Positions 18,167 through 26,633 of a DNA stretch of 64,000 nt are shown one piece after another. Source of the stretch: CAZUCE01 sp964619265 (GTDB lineage: Bacteria; Planctomycetota; UBA1135; GCA-002686595). Under the pieces are notes generated by a model that made no database searches, was not told the DNA's origin, and saw only the letters and a list, made by a program, of their open reading frames with translations. The position numbers were made by a program, and so were the translations under genes. The stretch is from the NCBI GenBank assembly GCA_964619265.1, contig CAZUCE010000014.1, positions 43,287 to 107,286 on the forward strand. Direction: 5' to 3'. How positions within the stretch are numbered: position 1 is the first letter of the stretch; each line of letters begins with the position of its first letter.

Positions 18167-18952
18167 CTAACGTCCAGGTGCGACCGTGCAGTAGGCCCGG
18201 CGAGCGGGCTCGCTGACGAAGCGATCCTCTTCTGCGATCCAAATCGTCAGCGCGCCGCCCCAAACGCAGCCGGTGTCCAGGCCGCGAACTCCGGCGTGCC
18301 GAACCAGTCCGCGTTCGGCCCAGTGTCCGAATACGACGCGACGGCCTCCGAAGCGGTGCGGGTCGTAGAAACTGTCCCAAGCAGCTGCACCGGGGTGTTC
18401 CGGGGATTTGACGAGCTGGCCGCCTTGAAGGCAGAGGCGCGCGCTCACCGCGAAGGAGCGGTCGCTGGGGAGGACGGCTGGCTCGGGCTTGTTCGAATTC
18501 ACACCGAGGGCGGCTTGCGGATCCTGCCAAGCCGGCGACAGCCCCGCGTGAACCTGGAAGAGGTCGCCGTGGTCGCGGAGCAGCGGCTGGCTCGACAGCC
18601 AGCCCGCCAGATCCTCCAGGTCCTCGGCCGCGAGCAGCTCCTCGAGCGTGTCGAGGGGCTTGGCCGGTTTGCCGGTCCGAACGCGCTTCAGAAAGTGAAG
18701 GTCGTGGTTGCCCAGCACGGTTTCGGCTTCCAGGGAGCGCAGCAGCCGCAACGCCCCGAGGGAGTCCGGGCCGCGGTTGACCAGGTCGCCGACGGGCAGC
18801 AGGCGGTCCTTGGAGGGATCGAAGGCGACCCGTTCCAGCAGGGCCTCAAGCTCCTCCAGGCATCCGTGGACGTCGCCTAGGAACAGCCGCCGGCCAGCGG
18901 GCGAGCGAGCAGGTCCGGGGGCCGGCGAGGAAGGAGCGGGGAGCTGAGGCAT
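18167..18952 (-). CDS. PPP-family metallophosphatase, ApaH-like
   Basis: A 261-residue calcineurin-like phosphatase. All metal-site motifs are present in order: GDVHG, GDLVNRGPDSLGALRLL, GNHD, HAG and the late FGHW. The GDLVxRGPDS and GNHDLHFL contexts match symmetric Ap4A hydrolase (ApaH), which splits Ap4A into two ADP and also removes Np4 caps from RNA. The spacing after HAGLSPAW and the late VRGLDTGCVWGG are also ApaH-like. The start is the ATG at 18952, followed by a Pro/Ala-rich leader of about 20 residues. It is convergent with the SGNH gene (63-bp gap). Confidence 0.87.
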   Translation of the reverse strand: MPQLPAPSSPAPGPARSPAGRRLFLGDVHGCLEELEALLERVAFDPSKDRLLPVGDLVNRGPDSLGALRLLRSLEAETVLGNHDLHFLKRVRTGKPAKPLDTLEELLAAEDLEDLAGWLSSQPLLRDHGDLFQVHAGLSPAWQDPQAALGVNSNKPEPAVLPSDRSFAVSARLCLQGGQLVKSPEHPGAAAWDSFYDPHRFGGRRVVFGHWAERGLVRHAGVRGLDTGCVWGGALTIWIAEEDRFVSEPARRAYCTVAPGR

Positions 18953-19137
18953 CGAGGGGGGGCTTGGCCGCTGGCGGCTCGGGACGTAAGCTACGGACTT
19001 GCCCGCGGCGCTGGAAACGTGACGTGGGCGGTCCCTGCCTGGGGCCCCTGGATCGCTCCGATGGGCTCCAGGCATCACCGACGAGCTTCACGAGACAAGA
19101 ACCCACCGGCCGGACAGGCCTAGACCCCTCTCTCACC

Positions 19138-19257
19138 ATGGCGAAGAGCCGATTCAAAGCTGGAGGCCCCACCCGAGGCCGCATCCGCGTCCGCATGATT
19201 GGGATGGGTTCGGGTAAGAACATCGCGGCCAAGCGGGCTAAGAAGCGCGGCCGGTGA
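19138..19257 (+). CDS. Very small highly basic protein, unassigned
   Basis: A 39-residue ORF beginning MAKSRFKAGG and ending AAKRAKKRGR. It has 14 Lys/Arg and no acidic residue, a composition typical of small ribosomal or RNA-binding proteins such as THX, bL36 or bS21, though I cannot match it to any of them. Lysines are encoded mainly by AAG, as in neighbours. No clear Shine-Dalgarno sequence precedes the ATG. It sits alone between the divergent apaH-like gene and a 431-bp non-coding stretch. In GC-rich DNA a chance basic ORF is possible, so this is tentative. Confidence 0.4.
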   Translation: MAKSRFKAGGPTRGRIRVRMIGMGSGKNIAAKRAKKRGR

Positions 19258-19688
19258 GAGGCTGGGCGGGGCGATTCGGCTTCTCCGGATCTGGTCCTGC
19301 CTCCTCATGTCCCCGGAAGGGGAAGAGCTTGGAGGCTGATAGGCCTCCTGCTTTCGTGTCGGTCCCCCGCGGCAGGGCTGGGTCCTTTTCCGCTCCATCT
19401 ACCCCTGGAGGAGGGCTCACCCCCCTCGGGAGAGCAGGATTTGGCTACCGGGGGAGATCCCTAGCTGGCCCGGGGAAGAGAGTCGCGCGGGATCCCGGGA
19501 CGCCGGAACGGCCGGAGTGAGGTATTTTTTTCCCAGGTGAAAGATCCTTACCACCGGGGAAGCTCATCCGGGAGTGATTCCAAAGCCGGGAAGGCCTCAG
19601 GCCCCCGCGAATCCGGTGTGACCCCCTCGAGGCTGGTTGCCTAGCGGCCCGCTCTCAGCTCAGGACTCTCCACCTCCCCCCAATTTAG
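19258..19688. other. Intergenic leader region, no gene seen
   Basis: There are 431 bases between the small basic ORF and the sugar transferase. It contains a run of seven T at about 19525-19531 without a strong preceding stem, and several CCGGG-rich imperfect dyads. I recognise no riboswitch, RNA gene or coding frame. It may be the untranslated leader of the sugar transferase gene. Confidence 0.35.
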
Positions 19689-21146
19689 ATGCTCCGCCAA
19701 CACAGCTCCCTTGCCCGCAACCTGCTCGCCGGCGGCGACCTGTTGGTCACTTTCCTAGCCTTCTGGTTGGCCTATGTCATCCGGCGCAACCTGGGAGAGG
19801 GTTTCGCCGCCTACGCCCCGTCGCGTGAAACGCTCAGCATGCTGGTGGGGGTGGCGATTGTGAGCCAGTGGGTGCTCTATCGCGGTCTCGGCCTGTACCG
19901 CTCGCGGAGAGTTCTGCCGGTCTACAAGGAAGCCCTCGGCATTTTGCTCGCAAATGGTCTGACGCTGCTGCTGCTGCTCGCGACGGTCGCGGGACTTCAG
20001 CTCGAACAGGCCAGTCGATTGCAGCTGGCGATCTTCATGGTGCTCGAGAGCCTTCTCGTGCTGGCCGTCCATCTCGGCGGACGTTCCTACTTGCGAAAAC
20101 AACGTAGGGACGGCTCGAACACGCGCAACTTGACGTTGCTGGCGACTTCGGCTGCGCACCTGGAGTCGATGCGCGTCAAAGTGCGAGAGAACGAGGCCTG
20201 GGGCTTCCGGTTCACCGCGGTTGTGCTGGACGCGGACGAGGGAGAATTTGTACAGGTCACGCAATCCCCGCTGATCAATCGATTCGGCGATCGGGTGGGA
20301 GTTGCACGACTGGCTGACGCTGAACAGACCCTCGACGACGAGGAAATCGTCATCGACGAGGTTTGGATCGACGGCTTCCCCAGCGAAGGCTCGGGCGCCC
20401 GGCGGTTCGCGGAAGCTGCGGCTGAGCGTGGAAAGTCCGTGCGCTACGTGCTTTCCGAGCACCACACGCCTGGATCCCGATGGGGCTATGAGTTGGTTTC
20501 GGGCATGGAAACCCTGACCGCCACGGTGACGCCGGTCGACGAACTGGCGCTGACCGCTAAGCGTGCGATCGATTTCTTTGGCTCGCTGTTCCTGATCCTC
20601 GCCGCGATGCCGGCTTTCCTGATCGTCAGCCTGCTGATCCTCCTTGAAGGCAAGGGGCCCGTCCTGTTCAGCCAGGAGCGCGTCGGCCTCAACGGACGCA
20701 AGTTCACTCTGTTCAAGTTCCGCAGCATGGTCCCCGGGGCGGATGCCCTGAAAAAGGAGCTGATGGAGAAGAACGAGATGTCCGGGCCGGTCTTCAAGAT
20801 GACCAACGACCCGCGGGTGACGAAACTTGGCGGTTGGTTGCGGAAGACCTCGCTCGACGAACTCCCTCAGTTGTTCAACGTTCTCGCTGGCCACATGAGC
20901 CTGGTTGGGCCCCGCCCCCCGCTTGCCAGCGAGGTCAACCTCTATTCGCCCGACCAACGCCGCCGGCTATCGGTGAAGCCCGGTATCACCGGCCTGTGGC
21001 AGGTGCTCGGCCGCAACGAGATCTCGGACTTCCAGGATTGGGTCAAACTGGACCTTGAGTACATCGATTCCTGGAGCCTGTGGCTCGACCTCGAGATCCT
21101 GCTCAAGACCGTCCCGGCCGTGTTGGCCAGCCGCGGCGCGAAGTAG
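19689..21146 (+). CDS. Polyprenyl glycosylphosphotransferase (exopolysaccharide initiation)
   Basis: A 485-residue protein of the WbaP/WcaJ-like family that transfers a sugar-1-phosphate from a nucleotide sugar to undecaprenyl phosphate, the first step of a capsule or exopolysaccharide unit. Four or five hydrophobic helices occupy about residues 12-140, followed by a Rossmann-like cytosolic region. The catalytic bacterial sugar transferase domain starts near residue 290 (AKRAIDFFGSLFLIL helix, then FSQERVGLNGRKFTLFKFRS, KLGGWLRKTSLDELPQLFNV, MSLVGPRPPL). Those blocks, including the RKTSLDELPQ acidic site, are intact. No other exopolysaccharide genes are adjacent, although the MBOAT/SGNH pair at 26.6-29.5 kb could modify the product. 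Confidence 0.93.
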   Translation: MLRQHSSLARNLLAGGDLLVTFLAFWLAYVIRRNLGEGFAAYAPSRETLSMLVGVAIVSQWVLYRGLGLYRSRRVLPVYKEALGILLANGLTLLLLLATVAGLQLEQASRLQLAIFMVLESLLVLAVHLGGRSYLRKQRRDGSNTRNLTLLATSAAHLESMRVKVRENEAWGFRFTAVVLDADEGEFVQVTQSPLINRFGDRVGVARLADAEQTLDDEEIVIDEVWIDGFPSEGSGARRFAEAAAERGKSVRYVLSEHHTPGSRWGYELVSGMETLTATVTPVDELALTAKRAIDFFGSLFLILAAMPAFLIVSLLILLEGKGPVLFSQERVGLNGRKFTLFKFRSMVPGADALKKELMEKNEMSGPVFKMTNDPRVTKLGGWLRKTSLDELPQLFNVLAGHMSLVGPRPPLASEVNLYSPDQRRRLSVKPGITGLWQVLGRNEISDFQDWVKLDLEYIDSWSLWLDLEILLKTVPAVLASRGAK

Positions 21147-21257
21147 AGAGTCCCGGCCTAGGGGAACACTTCGGGCCCTGCGGCGGAGCTGTGGCAAGCC
21201 GCCTGACCTCGCGCGATAGCTGGGATTTCAGGCGGGCGAGTGGACTCGCCGTGGTGC

Positions 21258-22217
21258 ATGCTGCGCCCCATGCCGAACGATGGTTTTGTGTTCTCGGTCG
21301 GCGTTCTCGCCGGCCTGGCCTCGGCCGCAGGCTGGGCGCTCGGCTCGCACCTGTTCGGACGAGCCCTCGGGCGTCACCCGAGCCTGGCTCCGGAGGCGGC
21401 GAACCTGTTCAAGAACAGCCTGACGCTGCTGGTCTTCGCCAGCGTTTGGGGGGTGGCCGGCTGGCAGCTGGCTGCGGATAGCTCGGTCCTTTGGCTGCTG
21501 GCTTCGGGACTGTTCGGCTTCGCTCTTGGCGACGCTTTGTACTTTGCAGCGTTGCCCCTGTGCGGGGTTCAACTCGCGGCCCTGACCGGAACTTCGATTC
21601 CGCCGCTCGCCGCGCTGCTCGGCTGGCTGCTGGGCAAGCCGGCCCCGAATGGGGCGACGTTCGGTTTCATGGGGCTAGTCCTTTCGGGGCTGGCGATCGT
21701 CGTAACCGACACGCGCAGCAAGACCGCCATGGGCCAAGCCGAAGGCGGCGCGCGGCGCCGCGGCTTTTTTCTGGCCAGTTTGGCGGCGTTGACCCAGGCG
21801 TTTGCGATCGCCAGCGGCAGCTACGGATTCGGGAGTGTCGAGCCAACGCCGGCCGGCGTCTTGCCAGGGACTTGTCTGCGGCTGGCGGGCGGGGTCCTGG
21901 GCGCGCTTGGGATCGCGGTGATCGCCTCCGCGCGCCACCCAAGAGCCCTGGGGCGCCTGACGCTTCCGCTGCGGCGCTCTGGCCTGGCGCTCGCGCTGCT
22001 GATCCCGACGTTCGTCGCGACGATCCTAAATTTGCCCCTGCATAGCTACGCGCTGGCTGACCTGCCACCGGGCACCTCGGCGATCCTGTTCGCGACCACC
22101 CCGCTGTTTACGCTGCCGATTGGAATCGCGCTGGGCGCACGCTATGGGTGGCGGACGTGGGTGGGAACGTTGATCGCTTTCGCCGGCGTCGCAGGTGTCA
22201 TTCGCTTCGGGACGTAA
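21258..22217 (+). CDS. EamA/DMT-family transporter
   Basis: A membrane protein of about 319 residues with ten predicted helices in two EamA halves. The second half ends PPGTSAILFATTPLFTLPIG, then a last helix (WVGTLIAFAGVAGVIRFG). Candidate starts in one frame are GTG 21240, ATG 21258 and ATG 21270; none has a clear ribosome-binding site and I took the middle one. Its 3' end overlaps the 3' end of the convergent ABC permease-CPBP gene by 20 bases. Substrate unknown. Confidence 0.85.
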   Translation: MLRPMPNDGFVFSVGVLAGLASAAGWALGSHLFGRALGRHPSLAPEAANLFKNSLTLLVFASVWGVAGWQLAADSSVLWLLASGLFGFALGDALYFAALPLCGVQLAALTGTSIPPLAALLGWLLGKPAPNGATFGFMGLVLSGLAIVVTDTRSKTAMGQAEGGARRRGFFLASLAALTQAFAIASGSYGFGSVEPTPAGVLPGTCLRLAGGVLGALGIAVIASARHPRALGRLTLPLRRSGLALALLIPTFVATILNLPLHSYALADLPPGTSAILFATTPLFTLPIGIALGARYGWRTWVGTLIAFAGVAGVIRFGT

Positions 22218-24345
22218 CGGTGTCGGAAGGTTGGGACTTTGGACGATGGAGAAATCCGAAGCCGAGCCAGAGGATCCCAGGAATCAGACCGAGTAGGCAC
22301 CACGGCGATGCGAGCGTGCTCCGGATCTGCTCGGAAAAGGAAGCCTCCAAGGATCTTCCGACCAGCAGGCCGTTGTAGGTGACGTGGAGCAGGATGCAGG
22401 GCAGCAGACTCGCCGCTCGGATCCGAAACCCACCGAGCACCAAGCCAATCAAGAAGGTGATCGGTAGCCGAAAGACCGAGACGTGACTGAGCGCGAAGGC
22501 CGCGGCGGAGAGGAACAGGGCTAGAGCCCGGGAGCGGTCCCGCAGGAGACCGGAGAGAACCGATCCGCGGAACAGGAGCTCTTCGCAGATCCCGGGCGAG
22601 AGGGCGAGCAGGGCGATCAGAGCCAGCGGCGAAAGTGACTCGAGACCTGACAGCGCCTCGGCCATCGCGTCCGCTTCGAGGGCTGGTTGCTTGAGGAACT
22701 TGGCTTGGAGTTCGCTGAACTTTGGAGCCAGGTGGGCCAGTCCCAGGGCGGCTCCAGCCGCGGACAGGAAAGCTAGCGGGGATGCGGACCGCAGCCCGAG
22801 TTCCGCAGCCAGGCTCGATTGTTCGTCGCGTGCATTGCGCCAGGCGAGCACGACGGCGATCCCGAGAAACAGCCCCCACAAGGTCGCGAGCAATCCGCCC
22901 ACGAGGTCGAAGCCCTGCAGCCGTGAACCGATCAGGTAATTCGCGAGGGCGGCGGCAAACGCAACCCAGGCGCTGCGCTTGACCACCAGCGAGCGCGCGC
23001 GTCGTTCGCCTTTGGGCGCATCGCCTTGGAGCAGTCGCTCGGCGTCGAGCGTGTCTCCCAGTCGACCCAGCATCAGCCAGGCCGGGACCAGCGAGGCCCC
23101 GAACGACAGCGCCGCCAGCCAAAGGTCCAGGCGCCCCAGCAGCGCGTCTCGCAGACAAAGAGCTGGTCCAGTCAGAGGCACCAAGGCCCAAAGGGCATTG
23201 AGTTCGAGGTCCGCCGCGGCGCTGGGGGCGACCAGCGCCAAAGAGCCGAGTGTGAGCGGTAGGAGCGCCTGTTGGCCTTCCCGAAAGCTCTTGGCCCGCG
23301 ACGAGAACCAGCACAGCAGAACCGAAACCAGCACGCTCGAGGGGAGGAAGACGAGCGTGCCGAGCGCCACACGTCCAATCAGAGCCGGTTCGAAGGCGGT
23401 GACCGTTCCGTGGCCGACCCTGTCCAGCAGCCCGAATGCCGCGCAAGCGATCAAACTGAGCCCGTTGCCGATCCAGGCCAACAGGCCGATCAGCAAGACG
23501 CTGAGGAATTTGCCGCGGGCGATTTCGATCGCGCGGATCGGCTGGACCAGCAGAGTCTCCAGGGTCCCCAGTTCGCGTTCGGCAGCGAACGCGTCGAGCG
23601 CCGCGAACGAACCGGCCGAGATCAGGATGAGGACCGCGATCCAAGGTAGGAAGCGCGCCAGGCTAGCGCCGGTGGCGTCTTTGGGGCGCACATGGTCGAC
23701 GATCTCGGACTCGTAACCTGCGGCCGGGTCAGCGCCGAGGCGCTCGGTGAGCCGAGCCACCAGGCCTTCTTCGCGCAGACTGCGAAGCGCGTCGCGGGCG
23801 CGCTCGCCACCGGCCTGTCCGCGTTCATCGGAACCGCGCTCGAAGATCAACAGCTCGGGCGGCCCGTTCGCGGTGGGCTTGCCCAGGATCGTGACCGCCA
23901 ATTCTTCGCCGCCGCTCAAACGCTCGCGCACGACCAGCCGGGCTTCCTCGGTGTCGAGGTCGATCAGTTCGGTGAGATCGGCGGCTTCAAGTTCGAGGGG
24001 TTCGGGTCCTTCGAGCAGGGCAGCGCGAACACGGGTCGCAACAGTCTCGGGCAAGCGCGTCAGGTCGACTTCGGCGCGGACGACGGTCGACTCGATCTGC
24101 TGCTCGGTGACGGCATTCAGCTTGCCGGATCCCCAAAGGAGTACCGGATACAGCAGGATCGGCAGCACGACCGCGATGAACAGCGCCCGCCGGTCACGGG
24201 AGAGCCGCAGCAATTCGCAGCGCACGACGAGCGGCCAGGCCGAGCTGGGCTGGCCCTGTTTGGGCTGGTCCTGTCCGGACGGGCTCTGCCCGGGCTGGCT
24301 CTGCCCGAGCTGGCTCTGACGGGGATCGGGAGCGGGGCCGTTCAC
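22198..24345 (-). CDS. ABC-2 permease fused to CPBP intramembrane protease
   Basis: A 715-residue two-part membrane protein. Residues about 1-400 form a NatB-type ABC-2 permease: one N-terminal helix, a large extracytoplasmic domain and a helical bundle with ERELGTLETLLVQPI, the characteristic cytosolic loop. Residues about 530-690 form a CPBP (Abi) glutamic-type intramembrane protease with all three motifs: EELLFRG, the FxxxH motif in AFALSHVSVF, and HVTYN. The N-terminal 30 residues are a Gln/Pro/Ser tract built from 15-bp DNA repeats. The GTG start at 24345 overlaps the TGA of the ATPase gene (GTGA). Together with that ATPase and the other permease it should form one exporter, by analogy with NatAB; the cargo is unknown. 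Confidence 0.88.
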   Translation of the reverse strand: MNGPAPDPRQSQLGQSQPGQSPSGQDQPKQGQPSSAWPLVVRCELLRLSRDRRALFIAVVLPILLYPVLLWGSGKLNAVTEQQIESTVVRAEVDLTRLPETVATRVRAALLEGPEPLELEAADLTELIDLDTEEARLVVRERLSGGEELAVTILGKPTANGPPELLIFERGSDERGQAGGERARDALRSLREEGLVARLTERLGADPAAGYESEIVDHVRPKDATGASLARFLPWIAVLILISAGSFAALDAFAAERELGTLETLLVQPIRAIEIARGKFLSVLLIGLLAWIGNGLSLIACAAFGLLDRVGHGTVTAFEPALIGRVALGTLVFLPSSVLVSVLLCWFSSRAKSFREGQQALLPLTLGSLALVAPSAAADLELNALWALVPLTGPALCLRDALLGRLDLWLAALSFGASLVPAWLMLGRLGDTLDAERLLQGDAPKGERRARSLVVKRSAWVAFAAALANYLIGSRLQGFDLVGGLLATLWGLFLGIAVVLAWRNARDEQSSLAAELGLRSASPLAFLSAAGAALGLAHLAPKFSELQAKFLKQPALEADAMAEALSGLESLSPLALIALLALSPGICEELLFRGSVLSGLLRDRSRALALFLSAAAFALSHVSVFRLPITFLIGLVLGGFRIRAASLLPCILLHVTYNGLLVGRSLEASFSEQIRSTLASPWCLLGLIPGILWLGFGFLHRPKSQPSDTVTSRSE

Positions 24346-25181
24346 GCTCCGGCTCCCGTTGCCGGGGCTCCGCTCGAATCGGCTTCCCGATCCGCGCGGG
24401 CGACGAATTCCCGGAAGACGCCGTCCAGGTAGTCACGACCGGTTTCGGCGCGCAGTTCATCGAGCGTACCGACGCCCAGCAGGCGGCCGCGATAGAGGAT
24501 TCCAATTCGATCACACAGGCGCTCAGCCTCGGACAAGATGTGCGTTGAGAGCATCACGCAGCGCCGCTCGTCCTTGCGCGAGGCGATGAAGTCGATCATG
24601 TCGCTGGTCGCGAGAATATCGAGGCCGGTGGTCGGCTCGTCGAGAACCAAGACGGCCGGATCGTGAAGGACCGCCCGGGCGATGGACACCCGCTGCTTCT
24701 GCCCGCTGGACATGTGTTCACAGCGCCGTTCGGCGAAGCTGCGCATGTCAAACGCGTCGAGGAGTTCTTCGACGCGGGCTTCCAGTTGTTCGCCGGACAT
24801 GCCGTGGAGCTTGCCGAAGTAGGTTAAGGTCTCCCGCGCGTCGAGTCGCGCATACAGGCCGGTCGTTGCGGACAGAAAACCGATCCGGCGACGTACTTCA
24901 ATCGGATCCTCAGCGACTTCAATCCCGTGTACCCAGGCGTGGCCCGAGGTTGGCGCAAGCATCGTGGTCAAGATGCGCAGGCAAGTGCTCTTGCCGGCTC
25001 CGTTGGGGCCGAGCAGGCCATAGATTTCGCCGTAACGGCAGTCGAGGTCTAGATGGTCGAGCGCGCGAACTTCTCCGCGGCCTTTGGACACGTAGGACTT
25101 GGAGAGTCCTGAGGCGCGGACGGCGCTTGAGGTCGGATCGCTCAGGTTGGAATCGCTCACGGAGTTCGAGGGGGGAGTCAT
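24342..25181 (-). CDS. ABC transporter ATP-binding protein, NatA type
   Basis: A 279-residue ABC ATPase with Walker A (GLLGPNGAGKST), signature (HMSSGQKQRVSIARAVLHDP; the usual LSGGQ is MSSGQ), Walker B (VLVLDEPTTGLD) and switch His (MLSTHILSE). The family is the export-type NatA/CcmA group. The ATG at 25181 overlaps the stop of the upstream permease (ATGA) and the stop overlaps the GTG of the next permease, so three proteins are translationally coupled. The same frame is open well upstream, but that stretch is antisense or out-of-frame to the permease. The first 20 residues are Ser-rich and precede the ABC fold. Confidence 0.93.
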   Translation of the reverse strand: MTPPSNSVSDSNLSDPTSSAVRASGLSKSYVSKGRGEVRALDHLDLDCRYGEIYGLLGPNGAGKSTCLRILTTMLAPTSGHAWVHGIEVAEDPIEVRRRIGFLSATTGLYARLDARETLTYFGKLHGMSGEQLEARVEELLDAFDMRSFAERRCEHMSSGQKQRVSIARAVLHDPAVLVLDEPTTGLDILATSDMIDFIASRKDERRCVMLSTHILSEAERLCDRIGILYRGRLLGVGTLDELRAETGRDYLDGVFREFVARADREADSSGAPATGAGA

Positions 25182-26617
25182 GGGCGGGAGCGGGAGAGGA
25201 GCTGCCGCAGGCGATCGCCAGCGGATTGCTCCGCGTCGCCGTCGGGAGCCTGGTCCAAGAGCCGTAGCGAGAGGGCCAAGGCGAGGACGGCGAACAGAAT
25301 CTGAAAGACGAGAACAAGGATCAGCGGAACGACCGGAAGATCGGCTAGCGGACCGCCGCGCAGCAGCGTGCGGAAAGCCAGCGCCACTCCGACGACGGGA
25401 ACCGCGGCAAGCCCGGCGGTAAGTTGCAGGGTCGGCATGGACGTCACCATGGCGGGCAGCAAAAAGGCCATCTGCACCGTGCCGAGCAGGCTCTGGCCCT
25501 GCTTGAACGTACGGGTCAGGGAAGCGGCGGCGCACAGGACTGCGGAGACGAACAGCAGGAATGCGGCGGCGAACGGTAGCGCGAGCAGCAAGTTGGCGAT
25601 GGGGAGCTTGAAGGAGATCCCGATACCACCCAGCATGCCGAGCAAGTGGTTGGCGGCGAGCGCCATGCCGATCAGGTTCATGGTGGCGGCCAGCACCGAG
25701 CAGGTCGTCACGGCTAGCACTTTGCCGAGCTGGATGGCCATCCGTGGAACCGGGGCGAGCAGCGTCGTCTCGTGGGTGCGGCGCTCGTGTTCTCCGGCGG
25801 TGAGGTCCACCGCCGGATAGAAGGCGCCGAGGGTCCCCATGACAACCAGCATCAAAGGCAAGAGCAGGGACAAGACGAAGGCGCCGAGTTCTTCTGCTTC
25901 TGAGACGTCGATTCGTTCGTAGCCGAACGGGGCGAGTTCGTCGAGGGTCGATCCGGCAGTCTTCGCCTGCGCGACGCGCTCGAGGTGCCCACGATGGTCG
26001 AGCCACTCGGCCAATCGCTCCCCGGCCAGCAGGGAGCTGGCCCGGGCGCTGTCGGTGTGGATCGAGATCACCCGGCCTTCAGCTGTGGTCTGAAGGACTA
26101 AGACCGCGTCGGTAGGGTCGTCCGAGAACAGCCGTTCTTTGGGAGAGAGTCCACCGCTCTCGACGATCTTGGCCTCGACCTGGGCGAGCCCGGTGTTCTC
26201 CTCCTCGTTCTCTTGTTCGCCGGATTCGTCGAGGGCCGCGGGGCCAGAGGGGTCTTCGCCCAGAGCCTTGGGACCCAGAGCTTTGGGACCCAGTGCCTCG
26301 GGACCGGCTGTCTCGGGATCCACTACCTCGGGATCAGGGACCTTCCACTCTTCGATCAGATCGGCCGCGAAGCCAGCCTGGCCGTCGTCGGTGACGACGT
26401 CGACCCGGACAACCCGGTCGGCCTTCTGGCCTTCCAGGATCGTGCTGGCCTGCAACATGAGCCAGAACATCACCGGGTACAGCGCGAGCGGCACCAGGAT
26501 GGTCTGAATCAGCGTAGAGCGATCGCGGAACGAGGTCCGCAGGTCCTTGGCGGCCTGCTGGAACACCGCTGACCAGAAGCTGGTCTGCGCCATAGGGGGG
26601 ATCTCGTTGGGGGACAT
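25178..26617 (-). CDS. ABC-2 type transporter permease, NatB-like
   Basis: A permease of about 479 residues. One N-terminal helix (TILVPLALYPVMFWLM) leads into a large hydrophilic domain of about 190 residues, then five or six helices. The loop AGEHERRTHETTLLAPVPR is the ABC-2 hallmark. The hydrophilic domain contains a pentapeptide-like repeat (PEALGPKALGPKALGED) encoded by 15-bp tandem units. The start is probably the ATG at 26617, 16 bp after the SGNH stop; an ATG at 26593 (MAQTSFWSAVF) is the alternative. Its stop overlaps the ATPase start. Paired with the ABC-CPBP fusion it suggests a heterodimeric exporter. Confidence 0.88.
   Translation of the reverse strand: MSPNEIPPMAQTSFWSAVFQQAAKDLRTSFRDRSTLIQTILVPLALYPVMFWLMLQASTILEGQKADRVVRVDVVTDDGQAGFAADLIEEWKVPDPEVVDPETAGPEALGPKALGPKALGEDPSGPAALDESGEQENEEENTGLAQVEAKIVESGGLSPKERLFSDDPTDAVLVLQTTAEGRVISIHTDSARASSLLAGERLAEWLDHRGHLERVAQAKTAGSTLDELAPFGYERIDVSEAEELGAFVLSLLLPLMLVVMGTLGAFYPAVDLTAGEHERRTHETTLLAPVPRMAIQLGKVLAVTTCSVLAATMNLIGMALAANHLLGMLGGIGISFKLPIANLLLALPFAAAFLLFVSAVLCAAASLTRTFKQGQSLLGTVQMAFLLPAMVTSMPTLQLTAGLAAVPVVGVALAFRTLLRGGPLADLPVVPLILVLVFQILFAVLALALSLRLLDQAPDGDAEQSAGDRLRQLLSRSRP
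26265..26339. repeat. 15-bp tandem repeat inside ABC permease gene
   Basis: Five consecutive 15-bp units (first two gccttgggacccaga and gctttgggacccagt, later ones diverged) lie in frame in the extracytoplasmic loop of the permease. They encode five-residue units of the form xPEALG or GPKAL. The unit is a multiple of three, so copy-number change would keep the gene open. Confidence 0.8.
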
Positions 26618-26633
26618 GTAAAGGGCGCGGGTC

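Noticed and set aside
19258..19688. Possible riboswitch or c-di-GMP aptamer before the sugar transferase.
   Set aside because: No GEMM or other aptamer consensus could be matched; only GC-rich imperfect dyads are visible.
25182..26006. N-terminal extension of the ABC ATPase ORF.
   Set aside because: It overlaps the upstream permease in another frame; the ATGA junction at 25181 gives a normal-length ATPase.
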